Below are positions 50,978 through 60,741 of a stretch of 64,000 nt of DNA, piece after piece (positions within the stretch are counted from its first letter, which is position 1; every line of letters starts with the position of its first letter). Source of the DNA: Clostridiales bacterium UBA4039. Its GTDB lineage: Bacteria > Bacillota > Clostridia > Lachnospirales > Vallitaleaceae. The notes beneath the pieces were generated by a model. The model ran no database searches. It worked only from the letters and a program-made list of their open reading frames with translations, and had not been told where the DNA came from. A program made the translations under genes and the position numbers. The DNA lies in the NCBI GenBank assembly GCA_002382805.1, contig DGAD01000022.1:1-64000 (forward strand), read 5' to 3'.

Positions 50978-53606
50978 TGACTTGCTCTCCAAGCAACTCA
51001 ACAGCTTTTTCAAGCGCTTGCGCTATTTTGGTTGTGTCTTTTCCACCGGCTTGAGCAATCTGTGGTTTACCACCGCCGCCACCGCCAACAATTTTTGCAA
51101 TGGCTGATATAATTTTCCCGGCATGTGCGCCTTTTTGAACCGCAAAATCACTTACCATGACACTTAACAATACTTTACCATTATTATTCGATGCAAGAAC
51201 AACAACACCTTGGTTCAACTTTTCTTGAAGCTTATCGCCTAAGTCTCTTAAGCGGTTTGCATCAAAACCTTCAACTTCAGCTGTAATGATTTCAATATCT
51301 CCTATAGATATTTTATCAGTCAATAAGTCATCGACAATAGAAGATGCTGCCTTTGATTTTAGTTGTTCATTTTCTCGTTTTAGTTCCTTAATTTCATCGA
51401 GTAGCGTTTGTAGCTTCGTCTCAACTTGTCCCACTTCACAGCGCGCTTTTTCTGCTACAGCATTTAATGTACGTTCAATCGAGTGATAGTAATTAATCGC
51501 TCCCTGACCAGTTAAAGCTTCAATACGACGTACCCCTGCAGCAACACCACCTTCAGATACAATTTTAAATAATCCAATTTCAGAGATGTTCGATAAGTGT
51601 GTTCCACCACACAGTTCAATGCTGTATCCATCTATATTAACCACACGAACCGTTTCTCCATATTTTTCTCCAAATAATGCCATCGCGCCCAACTCTTTTG
51701 CTTGAGCGATCGACATTTCTTCTGTATGAACACTGAGTCCTTTTTGAATTTGTTCATTGACTAAGTTTTCAACGGCTTTAAGATCGTCTTTTCCAATGGC
51801 CTCAAAATGTGTAAAGTCAAACCGTAACCGATCTGCTGATACACTTGAACCTGCTTGTTCAATATGATCGCCTAGAACGGTCTTTAAAGCTTTTTGAAGC
51901 AAGTGTGTTGCACTATGGTTTTTCGCTGTTGCAAAGCGATGATTCTCATCAACACTTAAGCGAACCTCTTGTCCGATTTCTAAATCGCCTTCGACCACTT
52001 CACCGATATGTGCAATATTATTTCCAACTACATTGATGACATCATCAATACGCACTTTTCCTGTTGCCGTTTCCATATATCCAATATCAGCTTGCTGTCC
52101 ACCACTTGTTGCGTAAAAAGGTGTCTCATGTACGATAACACTCACTTTTTCTCCACTTGAAATACTTGTAACAACATGGTTGCCTTGAGTTAATCCGGTA
52201 ATTTCACTGACCATTTCTAGTTGCTGATATCCTACAAATTTTTCACCAATTCCGATTTCCAACTTATGGTATACAGTTTCTTCTGCGCCCATATAGTTGG
52301 ATTCTTCTCGGGCATTACGCGCGCGATCTCTTTGAGCTTTCATTTCTTCGGCAAAAGCTTCTTGATCAACTCGAATCCCCTTTTCCTCAGCAATCTCAAT
52401 CGTTAAATCTAATGGGAATCCATATGTATCATATAGTTTAAATGCTTTTTCCCCACTTAATACTGTCTGATCTTCTAATTCATCTAGGTATGTATTTAAA
52501 ATCGCAATTCCTTGGTCAATCGTTTCTGCAAAACGTTCTTCTTCTGTTGTTAGCACCTTCAGAATATACGCTTCTTTTTCTTTTAATTCCGGATAGCCAT
52601 CTTTGCTGGATTCAATAACAATTTGTGCTAATTCCTTCAAAAAAGCGCCTTGAATCCCCAAAAGTTTACCATGACGCGCCGCACGACGAAGCAAACGACG
52701 AAGTACATATCCACGCCCTTCATTGGAAGGCAAAATACCATCTGAAGTCATAAAAGTCACGGAACGAATATGGTCTGTAATTACACGAATGCTAACATCC
52801 GTCTCTTTGTTTTCTAAATAAGTCACCTTTGCTTTTTTACATATTGCATCACGAATAACCTGCATCGTATCCACATCAAAAAATGAGTTGACCCCTTGCA
52901 TCATCATAGCCAGACGTTCAAGTCCCATTCCTGTATCAATATTAGGATTTTTTAGTGGTACATAGTCGCCATTTTCCATTTTTTCAAATTGGGTAAACAC
53001 AAGGTTCCAAATCTCAACAAAACGGTCACATTCACAACCAACGGTACAGTTTGGATCATCACATCCATATTCTTTTCCACGGTCTACATAGATTTCTGAA
53101 CATGGTCCACATGGTCCGAGCCCATGTTCCCAGAAGTTATCTTCTTTGCCCATGCGCACAATACGGTCCATTGGAACGTTCTCTTGTTCGTGCCATATCT
53201 TTTCCGCTTCATCATCTTCTTCATACACCGATACATATAGAATATCTTTAGGAATTTCTAAAACTTGCGTAAAAAATTCCCAAGCCCATGCAATTGCTTC
53301 TTTTTTAAAATAATCTCCAAAAGAAAAGTTTCCAAGCATCTCAAAAAATGTTCCATGACGAGCTGTTTTTCCTACATTTTCAATATCACCTGTACGAATA
53401 CATTTTTGGCATGTTGTCATTCGATTTTTTGGGGGTGTTTCTTGACCTGTAAAATAAGGTTTTAATGGTGCCATTCCTGAATTAATTAACAACAAACTTT
53501 TATCATTTTTAGGAACCAAAGGAAAACTATCGGCTCGAAGATGGCCCTTGCTTTCAAAGAATTCGAGATACATTTTTCTTAGTTCGTTTACTCCATAGCT
53601 TTTCAC
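50970..53606 (-). CDS. alaS: Alanyl-tRNA synthetase
   Basis: 878 residues, full length. The class II catalytic core contains FFESKGHLRADSFPLVP and GTFFEMLGNFSFGDYFK. The editing domain has NHSATHLLQKALK and the zinc-binding CGGTHL, and the C-terminal DHHA1 part ends with GGGGGGKPQIAQAGG. A CxxxxxxxC cluster (YGCDDPNCTVGCEC) is inserted near residue 175. The start codon is GTG, 9 bases after AGGAGG. A consensus promoter gives a leader of only about 32 bases, so T-box control is unlikely. Confidence 0.98.
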   Translation of the reverse strand: MKSYGVNELRKMYLEFFESKGHLRADSFPLVPKNDKSLLLINSGMAPLKPYFTGQETPPKNRMTTCQKCIRTGDIENVGKTARHGTFFEMLGNFSFGDYFKKEAIAWAWEFFTQVLEIPKDILYVSVYEEDDEAEKIWHEQENVPMDRIVRMGKEDNFWEHGLGPCGPCSEIYVDRGKEYGCDDPNCTVGCECDRFVEIWNLVFTQFEKMENGDYVPLKNPNIDTGMGLERLAMMMQGVNSFFDVDTMQVIRDAICKKAKVTYLENKETDVSIRVITDHIRSVTFMTSDGILPSNEGRGYVLRRLLRRAARHGKLLGIQGAFLKELAQIVIESSKDGYPELKEKEAYILKVLTTEEERFAETIDQGIAILNTYLDELEDQTVLSGEKAFKLYDTYGFPLDLTIEIAEEKGIRVDQEAFAEEMKAQRDRARNAREESNYMGAEETVYHKLEIGIGEKFVGYQQLEMVSEITGLTQGNHVVTSISSGEKVSVIVHETPFYATSGGQQADIGYMETATGKVRIDDVINVVGNNIAHIGEVVEGDLEIGQEVRLSVDENHRFATAKNHSATHLLQKALKTVLGDHIEQAGSSVSADRLRFDFTHFEAIGKDDLKAVENLVNEQIQKGLSVHTEEMSIAQAKELGAMALFGEKYGETVRVVNIDGYSIELCGGTHLSNISEIGLFKIVSEGGVAAGVRRIEALTGQGAINYYHSIERTLNAVAEKARCEVGQVETKLQTLLDEIKELKRENEQLKSKAASSIVDDLLTDKISIGDIEIITAEVEGFDANRLRDLGDKLQEKLNQGVVVLASNNNGKVLLSVMVSDFAVQKGAHAGKIISAIAKIVGGGGGGKPQIAQAGGKDTTKIAQALEKAVELLGEQVNA

Positions 53607-53644
53607 GAATTTACGCCTCCTGATCCAGTTAATATATTAGAAAA

Positions 53645-53673
53645 ATTATAATGAAATTTTACGTATTTGTCAA
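53645..53673 (-). promoter_or_regulatory. Consensus sigma-A promoter of alaS
   Basis: Minus strand TTGACA (plus 53668-53673), 17-base spacer, TATAAT (plus 53645-53650): a perfect consensus in both boxes. Confidence 0.92.
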
Positions 53674-53682
53674 ACAATGGTT

Positions 53683-54966
53683 TTACACTTTCAATTCAAA
53701 GTCCGTGTCATCCACCATTGCTTGTAGTGACTTCATTACGCCAAATTTACCATGATGATACGTTAGCCCACCTTGAAAATACACGGTAAACGGTGGCTTG
53801 ATTGGCGCATCAGCACTAAGCTCAATGGAAGAGCCTTGCACAAAAGCACCCGCTGCCATAATCACCTCGGCGTCATATCCAGGCATTTCCCATGGCACTG
53901 GCGTTACAAAGCTATCCACCGGGGCACCTGCCTGTATTCCACGGCAAAAAGCAATGACATTTTCTTTTGTCCCCATATCAATCGCTTGTATTATATCATA
54001 ACGCGGCTGACTACTTTGCGGCATCACATTAAAACCTAGTTTTTCATATAATTTGGATGCAAATAAGGCTGTTTTATGTGCTGATGCTACAACGGTAGGA
54101 GCCAAAAATAATCCTTGGAACAAACTATGTGTCATTCCGTGAGAAGCACCGACTTCTTTTCCAAGACCTGGAGCGGATAAACGTATGGCCGCATTTTCAA
54201 CATATTCTTGTTTACCGGCAATATAGCCACCGGATGGAGCAATTCCTCCTCCCGGGTTTTTTATTAACGACCCAACCACCAAGTCAGCACCATAATCACT
54301 AGGCTCATCATACTCAACAAACTCTCCATAACAATTATCTACCATGATAATGACCTCGGGTTTGATTTGACGAATATAATCAATCAGCTCACCAATTTGT
54401 TTATTGGAAAAAGTCGGTCGCCAATCATATCCTTTCGATTTTTGAATCGAAATCAATTTTGTTCGATCATTAATAGCATTTTTTATGCCTTCAAAATCGA
54501 ATGAAAAGTCTTCTAATAAATCTACCTGTGCATATGTTATACCATATTCACTTAAAGACCCTTTTGTAGGTATAATTCCAATAACCCCTTGCAATGTATC
54601 ATAGAGCTTTCCAGCAGGTGCTAAAATTTCATCACCCGGCCGTAAATTTCCACTTAAGGCAACTGTCAATGCATGTGTCCCCGAAATTAATTGAGGACGA
54701 ACTAAAGCAGCTTCCGTATGAAATACGGAAGCATAAACATTTTCCAAGGTATCCCTTCCAATATCGTTATACCCATATCCATTGGTCTGGTTAAAATGCA
54801 TATCGCTTAATCGATGTACTTGCATTGCATGTAATACTTTTAATTGATTGGCTTCAGCTATACGGTCTATTTCCCTAAAACGTCGTTCCAGGTCCTTTTC
54901 CACAGCATTGCTTACGGAAAGGACCTGGTTGCTTATTCCAAGTTGTTCATAAATCGTGTTGGTCAT
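53683..54966 (-). CDS. Methionine gamma-lyase-family PLP enzyme (aluminium-resistance-like, COG4100)
   Basis: 427 residues. Conserved parts are HFNQTNGYGYNDIGRDTLENVYASVFHTEAALVRPQLISGTHA, VDNCYGEFVEYDEPSDYGADLVVGSLIKNPGGG (with the likely PLP lysine in SLIKNPGGG) and FVTPVPWEMPGYDAEVIMAAG. The family is annotated as methionine gamma-lyase or aluminium-resistance protein, but activity is rarely tested. The frame is open 12 codons earlier; AAAAGGAA before the ATG at 54966 and the family N-terminus decide the start. It follows hfq by 16 bases. Confidence 0.88.
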   Translation of the reverse strand: MTNTIYEQLGISNQVLSVSNAVEKDLERRFREIDRIAEANQLKVLHAMQVHRLSDMHFNQTNGYGYNDIGRDTLENVYASVFHTEAALVRPQLISGTHALTVALSGNLRPGDEILAPAGKLYDTLQGVIGIIPTKGSLSEYGITYAQVDLLEDFSFDFEGIKNAINDRTKLISIQKSKGYDWRPTFSNKQIGELIDYIRQIKPEVIIMVDNCYGEFVEYDEPSDYGADLVVGSLIKNPGGGIAPSGGYIAGKQEYVENAAIRLSAPGLGKEVGASHGMTHSLFQGLFLAPTVVASAHKTALFASKLYEKLGFNVMPQSSQPRYDIIQAIDMGTKENVIAFCRGIQAGAPVDSFVTPVPWEMPGYDAEVIMAAGAFVQGSSIELSADAPIKPPFTVYFQGGLTYHHGKFGVMKSLQAMVDDTDFELKV

Positions 54967-54982
54967 AGTGTAAGTTCCTTTT

Positions 54983-55219
54983 CTAGTACTCCTCAACTTC
55001 AATGTTAAAATGAATTTCTTTTGAAGGTATTATAGTTGAAATCGCATGCTTGTATATCATCTGCTGCTTTCCTTCTGTTTCTAAAACAACAATAAAATTA
55101 TCAAACCCTTTTACGATTCCTTTTAATTGAAATCCATTGGTCAAATATACGACAAGCACAATCTTATCTTTTCGTACTTGATTTAAAAACATATCTTGTA
55201 AGTTTACTGGTTTTGGCAT
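54983..55219 (-). CDS. hfq: RNA chaperone Hfq
   Basis: 78 residues. The Sm1 motif lies in [25 protein letters not shown] and the Sm2 motif is YKHAIST, the clostridial form of Hfq's YKHA. Hfq hexamers pair small RNAs with mRNAs. AAAGGGGG precedes the ATG. The gene follows miaA, its usual neighbour, but has its own promoter. Confidence 0.97.
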   Translation of the reverse strand: MPKPVNLQDMFLNQVRKDKIVLVVYLTNGFQLKGIVKGFDNFIVVLETEGKQQMIYKHAISTIIPSKEIHFNIEVEEY

Positions 55220-55253
55220 CGGTAATCCCCCTTTTCGAAAGTATTCTACTCTT

Positions 55254-55282
55254 ATTCTATAGTATATTTACAAATAGTTCAA
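55254..55282 (-). promoter_or_regulatory. Promoter of hfq
   Basis: Minus strand TTGAAC, 17-base spacer, TAGAAT, about 35 bases before the hfq start. Confidence 0.65.
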
Positions 55283-55295
55283 TACAAATATCGGT

Positions 55296-56231
55296 TTATC
55301 CTATTAATTTCATGATCGCTTCTGCTATAGCTTCTACATCAAATGCAAATTGATCTACCTGAATCCATTGGACATTTTTTTCACGACGAAACCATGTCAG
55401 TTGTCGTTTAGCAAAACGACGTGTATCCCGCTTTATAATATATATAGCTTCTTCCAATGTAATACGCCCTTCGAGATAATCAAAAATCTCTTTATAACCA
55501 AGCCCTTGCATAGAGGTCATTTCCTTGGTATAACCTTTTTCTCGTAAGCATTTGACCTCATCAACAAGTCCTTGTTCAATCATTTGATCTACCCGCTGGT
55601 TAATTCGTTCGTACAATAAGCCTCTGTCCATTGTCAATACAATAAACGTCACATCATAGGGTGAAGATTTTGCTTGCTGCTTTGCATTATGCGCACTCAT
55701 CTTTTCGCCAGTGAGCAAGTAATATTCTAATGCTCGACAAACCCGTTTAACATTGTTCGGGTGAATTTTTGAAGCACTTTGTGCATCAACTTTTTCAAGC
55801 CATGTATGTAAGCCATCTCCTCCGTACTTTTCAAAATACTCTTCTACTTGTCGTCGGACATGGGCTTGCTCATCTGTTTGTGAAAAATCAATATCATTAA
55901 CAACAGATTGAATATAAAAGCCTGTCCCTCCTGCGATAATAGGCGTCGCCTGCTTTGCGTAAATACTATCCATGGCCTTTTTAGCCATCATTTGAAACCG
56001 GTGTACACTAAAGTCCTCATCCGGCTCCAAAACATCAATGAGATGATGGGCTACGCCTTCCATCTGTTCTTTAGTAATTTTAGCTGACCCTATATCCATA
56101 TATTTATATACCTGCATCGAATCTGCAGAGATAATCTCTCCTTGGATTTTTTTTGCAAGCGCTACTGAGACAGCTGTTTTTCCACCAGCTGTCGGACCAG
56201 CAACAACAATTAATTTTTTCTTATCCATCAT
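55296..56231 (-). CDS. miaA: tRNA dimethylallyltransferase
   Basis: 311 residues. The P-loop GPTAGGKTAVS, SADSMQVYKYMDIGSAK, HHLIDVLEPDEDFSVHRF and the RFAKRQLTWFRRE C-terminal element identify MiaA, which prenylates A37 of tRNAs reading codons starting with U. That includes tRNA-Leu(CAA) encoded in this window. Three start codons sit together (GTG-ATG-ATG); the first ATG is given. The binding site is weak, suggesting coupling to mutL, 17 bases upstream. Confidence 0.97.
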   Translation of the reverse strand: MMDKKKLIVVAGPTAGGKTAVSVALAKKIQGEIISADSMQVYKYMDIGSAKITKEQMEGVAHHLIDVLEPDEDFSVHRFQMMAKKAMDSIYAKQATPIIAGGTGFYIQSVVNDIDFSQTDEQAHVRRQVEEYFEKYGGDGLHTWLEKVDAQSASKIHPNNVKRVCRALEYYLLTGEKMSAHNAKQQAKSSPYDVTFIVLTMDRGLLYERINQRVDQMIEQGLVDEVKCLREKGYTKEMTSMQGLGYKEIFDYLEGRITLEEAIYIIKRDTRRFAKRQLTWFRREKNVQWIQVDQFAFDVEAIAEAIMKLIG

Positions 56232-56248
56232 CACTACACACTTTCATA

Positions 56249-58132
56249 TCATACAATTCGTTTGAATTTTTTTTCGAGTTCCTGCTCACTCATTCGAATC
56301 ATTGTTGGTCGACCATGAGGGCAATGGTACGGATCGTTAAGTTGCAAAAGTTGTTCAATCAAGCTTTGATATTCTAAGACCGTTATTTTATCTCGACCTT
56401 TAATCGCTGCCTTACAAGCGATTGTTGCTAATTCATGAAGATAACGTTCTTGTTTTTTCATTTGGAGTCCTGAACGCAATTGGTCAAAAAAATGAATAAA
56501 ATCCATATTTGTAAGAGGTGCATTCAATAGATATGGAACACTCTTTAGCACGATTGAATTTCCACCAAATTCTTCCACATCAAATCCCAAATCCGCAATC
56601 GCCTGCTGATGTTCTTGAAACAGTTCAAACTCACGATCAGACAAATCATATACCTTTGATTCTAAAAGCATCTGAGAAGAAATATTGTGCTTTTCAATTT
56701 TTTCAACCCAGGATTCATAAAGCACTTTTTCATGGGCAGCATGTTGATCAATAATATATAATTCTTTGTGATACTCTACCAGCCAATACGTCTTGAAAAG
56801 CTGTCCGATAACACGATGTTTTTGTACTTTTTGTTCGTCTAAAAACAAATCCATCGAAACCGGTTCTGCCGTTTGTGTGTTTTGAAACATAGGGTTAGGT
56901 TGAGGCTGTTTTGGGTTAGTCTGAGGCTGTTTTGAGTTTGGCCGACTTGGTTGAGACGATTCAACATTTTTGTTTTGTATCTGAGGTTTTATATATTCTG
57001 TTGGTGGTTGTGTATACGTTTCTCGACGTTTAACTTCAAAAGGTTCCGGTGCTTCCTTAATGAGTTTTTGGTGTTGTTTTTTTTCACTGCGTATTCGTTC
57101 TTTTTCATCCTTTGATTCACTAAGCGTCACATCAACAACCGGCTCTTTTTGACGAAGAGTATGTATTACCGCCTCTTTAAAAATTTGGCGTATAAGCATC
57201 TCATCGTCAAATCGTGCTTGCATCTTGGTCGGATGTACATTGATATCCAATAGGTGTGTTGGGCACTTTAAAAACATCACCGCAAAAGGAAACTGATTAA
57301 TCATCATGGCCTCTTTAAATCCCTCTTCAATGCCTTCTTGAATCCACTTTGATTTAATATAACGATTATTTACATAATAGATTTCATATTGACGATTACC
57401 TCGGCTTAATTCAGGTTCTCCAATATACCCTGTAACTGTATATTCTCCAAACGTGTAATTGACTTCTTTACTTTTTTTCGCATATTCTTTTCCAAAAACC
57501 TGATAAACACAGTCCAATAATGCATAGTTGCCTGAGGTATGCAGTTTCACTTTTTTGTTCACAATATATTTAAACGAAATACCTGGATGACTTAATGCTA
57601 AGCGATAAATTAAGTCCGTAATATATCCTGCTTCTGTACGAGGCGTTTTTAAAAACTTTTTGCGCGCAGGGACATTATAGAAAAGTTCTCGAACGACAAA
57701 TGTGGTACCACTTGGGCATCCGATATCTTCAATTTGCTTTTCTTGCCCCCCTTCAATCAAATAACGCACTCCTGTTAATGCATCTTCATTTTTTGTAATG
57801 CATTCAACCATCGAGACCGCTGCAATACTTGCTAAAGCTTCTCCACGAAAACCTAATGATTTGATATGATCCAAATCATCTGCATCTATAATTTTACTGG
57901 TTGCATGGCGTAAAAATGCAGACTCGACGTCTTCTTTTGACATACCAATACCATTATCTGTGATTCGAATGCTTTTCAACCCGCCATCTTCAATTTCGAC
58001 AGTGATTGCATTCGCCTTTGCGTCAATCGAGTTTTCTACACATTCTTTTACAATAGATAAAGGGCGCTCAACCACTTCACCGGCTGCTATTTTATTAATC
58101 GTATCTTGATCTAAAAGATGTATTCGGCTCAT
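56249..58132 (-). CDS. mutL: DNA mismatch repair protein MutL
   Basis: 627 residues. The N-terminal GHKL ATPase shows IAAGEVVERPLSIVKECVENSIDA, DNGIGM and GFRGEALASIAAVS. A Gln/Pro/Asn-rich linker (about 385-425) has repeated KQPQ-NP units. The C-terminal endonuclease site is DQHAAHEKVLYE, with ACKAAIKG and CPHGRPT, so this MutL should nick DNA itself, as in bacteria lacking MutH. AGAGGTGA precedes the ATG at 58132; the frame begins two codons earlier at GTG. It lies 8 bases after mutS. Confidence 0.97.
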   Translation of the reverse strand: MSRIHLLDQDTINKIAAGEVVERPLSIVKECVENSIDAKANAITVEIEDGGLKSIRITDNGIGMSKEDVESAFLRHATSKIIDADDLDHIKSLGFRGEALASIAAVSMVECITKNEDALTGVRYLIEGGQEKQIEDIGCPSGTTFVVRELFYNVPARKKFLKTPRTEAGYITDLIYRLALSHPGISFKYIVNKKVKLHTSGNYALLDCVYQVFGKEYAKKSKEVNYTFGEYTVTGYIGEPELSRGNRQYEIYYVNNRYIKSKWIQEGIEEGFKEAMMINQFPFAVMFLKCPTHLLDINVHPTKMQARFDDEMLIRQIFKEAVIHTLRQKEPVVDVTLSESKDEKERIRSEKKQHQKLIKEAPEPFEVKRRETYTQPPTEYIKPQIQNKNVESSQPSRPNSKQPQTNPKQPQPNPMFQNTQTAEPVSMDLFLDEQKVQKHRVIGQLFKTYWLVEYHKELYIIDQHAAHEKVLYESWVEKIEKHNISSQMLLESKVYDLSDREFELFQEHQQAIADLGFDVEEFGGNSIVLKSVPYLLNAPLTNMDFIHFFDQLRSGLQMKKQERYLHELATIACKAAIKGRDKITVLEYQSLIEQLLQLNDPYHCPHGRPTMIRMSEQELEKKFKRIV

Positions 58133-58140
58133 AGTCACCT

Positions 58141-60741
58141 CTATTTCTGCGTTAAAGTCACTAACTCATTGAGAATATTTAACGCTTCTATTGGTGTTAC
58201 TTGGTTTATGTTAATTTTTTTTATTCGCTCTTTGATTTCATCTTTTGGCTCTTCAAAAAAATTAAGCTGCAATGGTTCTTTTGGAATCTGTACGTCTTTT
58301 GCTTTTTTGGTAATGTCTGCATCCGATAAATCATCTAAGATTTCTTTAGCCCTTTCAATAACATGTTGCGGAACACCTGCAATTTTAGCCACTTGTATCC
58401 CATAACTTTTGTCTGCTCCACCTTTTGCAATTTTACGTAAAAAAATGATGTCATCACCTTTTTCTTTTACTGTGATGCAATAATTTTGGACACCTTCAAT
58501 TTTGCCTTCTAATTCCGTCAATTCATGATAATGGGTCGCAAACAAGCTTTTAGCTCCCACTGTTTTTTCCCGAACGAGATATTCAACAACTGCCCAGGCT
58601 ATACTTAGACCATCAAAAGTCGATGTTCCCCGACCGATTTCATCGAGAATAACCAAACTATTAACCGTTGCATTACGTAAGATATTCGCCACTTCACTCA
58701 TTTCAACCATGAATGTACTTTTCCCTGAAGATAAATCATCTGACGCTCCAACACGTGTAAAGATTCGGTCTACCGGACAAATATTAGCTGAAGTTGCTGG
58801 TACATAGGTTCCTATTTGCGCCATCAAAGTTATAAGAGCCACTTGGCGCATATACGTTGACTTTCCGGCCATATTAGGACCTGTTATAATAGAAAAGCGG
58901 TGTTCTTGGGTATTCATAAGTGTATCATTCGTTATAAACTGCTCATGTCCCATGATTTTTTCAATCACTGGATGGCGCCCTTCCACAATTTCAATCGTTC
59001 CGCGATCATTAAAGGTCGGTCGTACGTAATGGTTTGTCACTGCTACATGTGCTAAAGATTGTAGTGCATCTAACTGGGCTACTTTTCGAGCAGTCTCTTT
59101 TATTCGTAACACATGTTCAGCTAATTTATTACGAATCTTAACGTATAACGAGTATTCAAGTTCAATCAACTTATCTTGAGCTCCTAAAACAGTATCTTCA
59201 ATTTCTTTAAGCTCTGGTGTAATATATCGTTCTGCATTTGCAAGTGTTTGTTTGCGCTGATATCGTTGCGGAACCATATGAAGATTGGATTTTGTCACTT
59301 CAAGATAATAGCCAAACACCTTATTATATTTGATTTTCAGATTTTTAATTCCTGTTGCTTCCCGTTCTTTTGCCTCTAAGGACGTTAGCCAGGATTTTCC
59401 ATCCGTCGATGCTTTTCGAAGCTTATCCACCTCTTCGCTAAAACCATCTTTTATGATTCTTCCCTCTTTAAGGGCAATTGGCGGCTCCTCCATGATGCTA
59501 TCACCTATAAGCTTATCTAAATCAAGGAGCATATCGAGCGTATCCCCCATACGCTTTAGCAATGGACTCTTCAGATTTTTTAACAGCATTTTTATGTCCG
59601 GAAGTACATGAATCGATTGACGAAAAGCAAGAAGGTCTCTTGGATTAGCCGTCTGCAAAGTCATCTTTGTCATTAGGCGTTCCATATCATATACCGGCGT
59701 TAATAACTCTCGAATCTCTTCACGAGCCATTAAGTCTCCAACCAATTCTTCAATACTATCTAGACGTTCTTCGATTTTATTGACTGATGTTAACGGCTGC
59801 TCAATAAAATGTCTTAATTTTCTTGCTCCCATTGCTGTTTTGGTATGATCAAGGACCCAAAGCAAGGATCCTTTTTTTTCTTTTTCACGCATCGTCTCCA
59901 AAAGCTCTAGATTACGTCGTGTAGATACATCCAGAAGCATATACTTGCCTGTTTCGTAATAGCGAATGTGATCAATATGAGATAACCCTGACTTTTGTGT
60001 TTCATATAGATAGTCCAAAAGTGCACCAGATGCAATAACACTTTCATCATGTTCACCTATGCCTAGTCCATCTAAACTTGCCACTTCAAAATGTTTAAGC
60101 AATGTTGCTTTTGTTCGCTTACTATCAAAAAACCAATCTTCATAATTATTAATAAACGCATGGACATTTTGCTCCATCCAAGCAATAAATTCAGTATTTT
60201 CCTGTAGCGTTTCGTTAATAATACATTCTGCCGGCTGCACTTTGGCAATCTCATCCAGCATTGCAACATAACTGGTTAAAATCGTTGTCTGAAATTCTCC
60301 AGTCGTGACATCAATATAACTCACGCCATATCTTGATATGTCCGAGTATAGGCACATCAGATAGTTATTTTTTGTTTCATCAAGGGCTTGCATGTTAAGA
60401 TTTGCCCCCGGCGTAACAACACGAATGACATCACGTTCTACAATGCCTTTGGCCATCGCCGGATCTTCAATTTGCTCTGCTATAGCTACTTTATATCCTT
60501 TTTCAATCAATCGATTGATATAATTTTCCGCAGAATGATAAGGAACGCCACACATTGGTGCACGTTCCTCCAAACCGCAATTTTTTCCCGTTAATGTAAT
60601 TTCTAATTCCCTTGATGCTTCAATCGCATCATCAAAAAACATCTCATAAAAATCACCTAAACGATAAAAGAGAATGCAGTCTTTGTATTTATCTTTTATG
60701 TTCATATATTGTTGCATCATAGGCGTTAACGTGTTACTCAT
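58141..60741 (-). CDS. mutS: DNA mismatch repair protein MutS
   Basis: 866 residues, full length. The mismatch-reading Phe-x-Glu motif is in YRLGDFYEMFFDDA near residue 30. The ATPase has ITGPNMAGKSTYMRQ, Walker B LVILDEIGRGTSTFDG and the ATHYHELTELE element. It detects mismatches and recruits MutL. The start overlaps miaB by 8 bases, so the two are co-translated. Confidence 0.98.
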   Translation of the reverse strand: MSNTLTPMMQQYMNIKDKYKDCILFYRLGDFYEMFFDDAIEASRELEITLTGKNCGLEERAPMCGVPYHSAENYINRLIEKGYKVAIAEQIEDPAMAKGIVERDVIRVVTPGANLNMQALDETKNNYLMCLYSDISRYGVSYIDVTTGEFQTTILTSYVAMLDEIAKVQPAECIINETLQENTEFIAWMEQNVHAFINNYEDWFFDSKRTKATLLKHFEVASLDGLGIGEHDESVIASGALLDYLYETQKSGLSHIDHIRYYETGKYMLLDVSTRRNLELLETMREKEKKGSLLWVLDHTKTAMGARKLRHFIEQPLTSVNKIEERLDSIEELVGDLMAREEIRELLTPVYDMERLMTKMTLQTANPRDLLAFRQSIHVLPDIKMLLKNLKSPLLKRMGDTLDMLLDLDKLIGDSIMEEPPIALKEGRIIKDGFSEEVDKLRKASTDGKSWLTSLEAKEREATGIKNLKIKYNKVFGYYLEVTKSNLHMVPQRYQRKQTLANAERYITPELKEIEDTVLGAQDKLIELEYSLYVKIRNKLAEHVLRIKETARKVAQLDALQSLAHVAVTNHYVRPTFNDRGTIEIVEGRHPVIEKIMGHEQFITNDTLMNTQEHRFSIITGPNMAGKSTYMRQVALITLMAQIGTYVPATSANICPVDRIFTRVGASDDLSSGKSTFMVEMSEVANILRNATVNSLVILDEIGRGTSTFDGLSIAWAVVEYLVREKTVGAKSLFATHYHELTELEGKIEGVQNYCITVKEKGDDIIFLRKIAKGGADKSYGIQVAKIAGVPQHVIERAKEILDDLSDADITKKAKDVQIPKEPLQLNFFEEPKDEIKERIKKININQVTPIEALNILNELVTLTQK

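Noticed and set aside
53607..53682. Possible T-box riboswitch before alaS
   Set aside because: A perfect promoter leaves only about 32 bases of leader, too short for a T-box, and no T-box core sequence is visible.
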